Positions 44,284-45,042 of a stretch of DNA of 45,042 nucleotides are shown piece by piece (position 1 is the first letter of the stretch; every line of letters starts with the position of its first letter). The translations under genes and the position numbers were made by a program. The stretch comes from Streptomyces flaveolus (GTDB taxonomy: Bacteria > Actinomycetota > Actinomycetes > Streptomycetales > Streptomycetaceae), in contig NZ_JNWV01000053.1 in assembly GCF_000716535.1 (NCBI RefSeq), positions 1-45,042 of the forward strand, given 5' to 3'. The notes beneath the pieces are model-generated. The model saw nothing but the letters and a program-made list of their open reading frames with translations, searched no databases and was not told the origin of the DNA.

Positions 44284-44518
44284 CCCCGACCGCCCTGCCA
44301 CACCCCGCCAGTCAGTGCCGCCTTGCCGGTGTTCCTCCAGCCCCCGGAGCACAGCCGGTCGGCGAGTTCGACGCGGGTCTCGTCGTAGCGCGCCGAGGTG
44401 CACCGGCGCCTCGCCTGGGGACGGGTAGCGCTCACCACCTCGCCCAGCGGGAGTGCCGGGACTCCACGACGTGGCCGATGGCCGACGACCACGTGTTCCG
44501 GGCGCGGGCCGCGGGCAC

Positions 44519-44908
44519 TCAGTGGGCCGGAGCGGTGCCGGAACCCGGCACGGGCGCCGGGTCGATCCGGATCGTCGCGGCGCGCGCCTGCGGACTCCTG
44601 ACGAGGGCGTCGGCGAGTGGTCCGTACTTGGCGCGGAAGGCGGCGTCGAGCCCGGGGGAGAGTTCCAGGTCACGGGTCTGGAGGAGGACGTCGCGGGTGA
44701 CGCCGGCCACCTGGATCCGTCCGTGGCCGAGGTCCCGCGCCGCCCGGTACCAGCGGGAGCCGACTCCCCGGTAGGCGCGGACGTACAGTTCGCCGTCGAC
44801 GACCACCATGCCGATCTCCACGCCGTCGTGAGCGCCGTCGCCGGCGACGAGGGTGAGGGCGTAGGTCTCGGAGAGCAGGGTCTGGTCCTCGGGTGTCCAA
44901 GCGGTCAT
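44519..44908 (-). CDS. DUF2255 family protein
   Basis: A 129-aa small beta-rich protein of the DUF2255 family, recognised from VEIGMVVVDGELYVRAYRGVGSRWYRAARDLGHGRIQVAGVTRDV. The fold is flavin-reductase or split-barrel-like in appearance; no function is established. ATG at 44908 overlaps the stop of the upstream regulator gene by 4 bp (ATGA), so the two are translationally coupled. It may therefore take part in, or be sensed by, that regulator's circuit. The first 235 bp beyond its stop contain no other gene. Confidence 0.8.
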   Translation of the reverse strand: MTAWTPEDQTLLSETYALTLVAGDGAHDGVEIGMVVVDGELYVRAYRGVGSRWYRAARDLGHGRIQVAGVTRDVLLQTRDLELSPGLDAAFRAKYGPLADALVRSPQARAATIRIDPAPVPGSGTAPAH

Positions 44909-45042
44909 CGGGTCACATCCTCCGTCCGGTCGGTGCTGGGCTCCGCGGCGGTCCAGGAGGTGAGGATGCGCAGGGCGTCGTGGGAGGGGCTGCCGGGTTC
45001 GGCGGTGAGCAGGATCAGGCGTTGTCCGGAGCCGTCGGGGGC
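44905..45042 (-). CDS. C-terminal part of an MmyB-type HTH regulator (partial)
   Basis: The - strand frame entering from the window edge reads LILLTAEPGSPSHDALRILTSWAA and stops at the TGA complementary to 44905-44907. 'TAEPGSPS...LRxLxSW' is the usual end of XRE-family regulators with an MmyB-like ligand-binding domain. The N-terminal helix-turn-helix lies outside the window. In this class a short oxidoreductase or small-protein gene often sits beside the regulator; here it is the DUF2255 gene, overlapping by 4 bp. Confidence 0.75.
   Translation of the reverse strand, partial: APDGSGQRLILLTAEPGSPSHDALRILTSWTAAEPSTDRTEDVTR

Overview
The window reads as Streptomyces or a very close relative. 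It has very high GC, dense coding with strong third-position GC bias, GTG and TTG starts, and families typical of this group: an SsgA-like cell-division protein, an AfsR/SARP-type regulator with an NB-ARC ATPase, an ECF sigma factor, a SpoIIE-type phosphatase fused to a HATPase, a MEKHLA protein, a CGNR zinc-finger regulator and Tat-exported redox enzymes. I cannot tell from the sequence whether it is a chromosome arm or a large (often linear) plasmid. The left end favours an accessory location.

Layout. 1-1000: end of an unknown gene, then a decayed IS630-type transposase. 1087-2296: a compact plasmid-style replication locus with palindromic iteron-like repeats and two overlapping RepL-like winged-helix genes, closed by a nested inverted repeat. 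2.8-9.2 kb: peptide deformylase, an Ohr peroxidase, a secreted SGNH esterase, a glyoxalase-fold protein, and a disulfide-redox flavoprotein coupled to a GPP34 (GOLPH3-like) protein. 9.6-18.6 kb: a coiled-coil/winged-helix protein, a metallo-beta-lactamase-fold hydrolase, a YbaB-like protein, a PTPS-like protein lacking a zinc ligand, an eroded GH2 glucosaminidase with discoidin-like modules, MEKHLA protein, secreted cupin, ECF sigma factor and luciferase-like monooxygenase. 18.7-24.9 kb: AfsR-like regulator, an unknown 234-aa protein, a hemerythrin-like protein and a CGNR regulator. 25-29 kb: two adjacent ABC-F ribosome-protection-type ATPases, the distal one followed by tandem copies of its own 3' end. 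29.4-35.8 kb: Tat-exported molybdopterin oxidoreductase, cytochrome b, phosphatase/anti-sigma-type kinase, then secreted tannase/feruloyl esterase and a membrane protein. 35.9-45 kb: P450, Bax-inhibitor-1 protein, SsgA-like protein, L,D-transpeptidase-like lipoprotein, Tat-exported M20 amidohydrolase, a possible small RNA, dienelactone hydrolase, zinc alcohol dehydrogenase, DUF2255 protein and the end of an MmyB-type regulator.

The most interesting signal is regulatory. A 19-bp inverted repeat, TCACC-N9-GGTGA, occurs seven times exactly (plus one near-copy) in the intergenic DNA I read. It sits before ohr (two copies), the CGNR regulator gene (one exact, one near-copy, directly abutting its start), the molybdopterin oxidoreductase/ABC-F divergent region, the tannase gene, the Bax-inhibitor-1 gene and the long leader of the AfsR-like gene. 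At several loci it overlaps plausible promoter hexamers. It often lies 40-55 bp from a second palindrome, CACAYGTG, which itself occurs about ten times in gene-free DNA. I propose an undescribed stress/redox regulon, with the CGNR protein as the leading candidate for the regulator of the first motif. That link is inference from position only.
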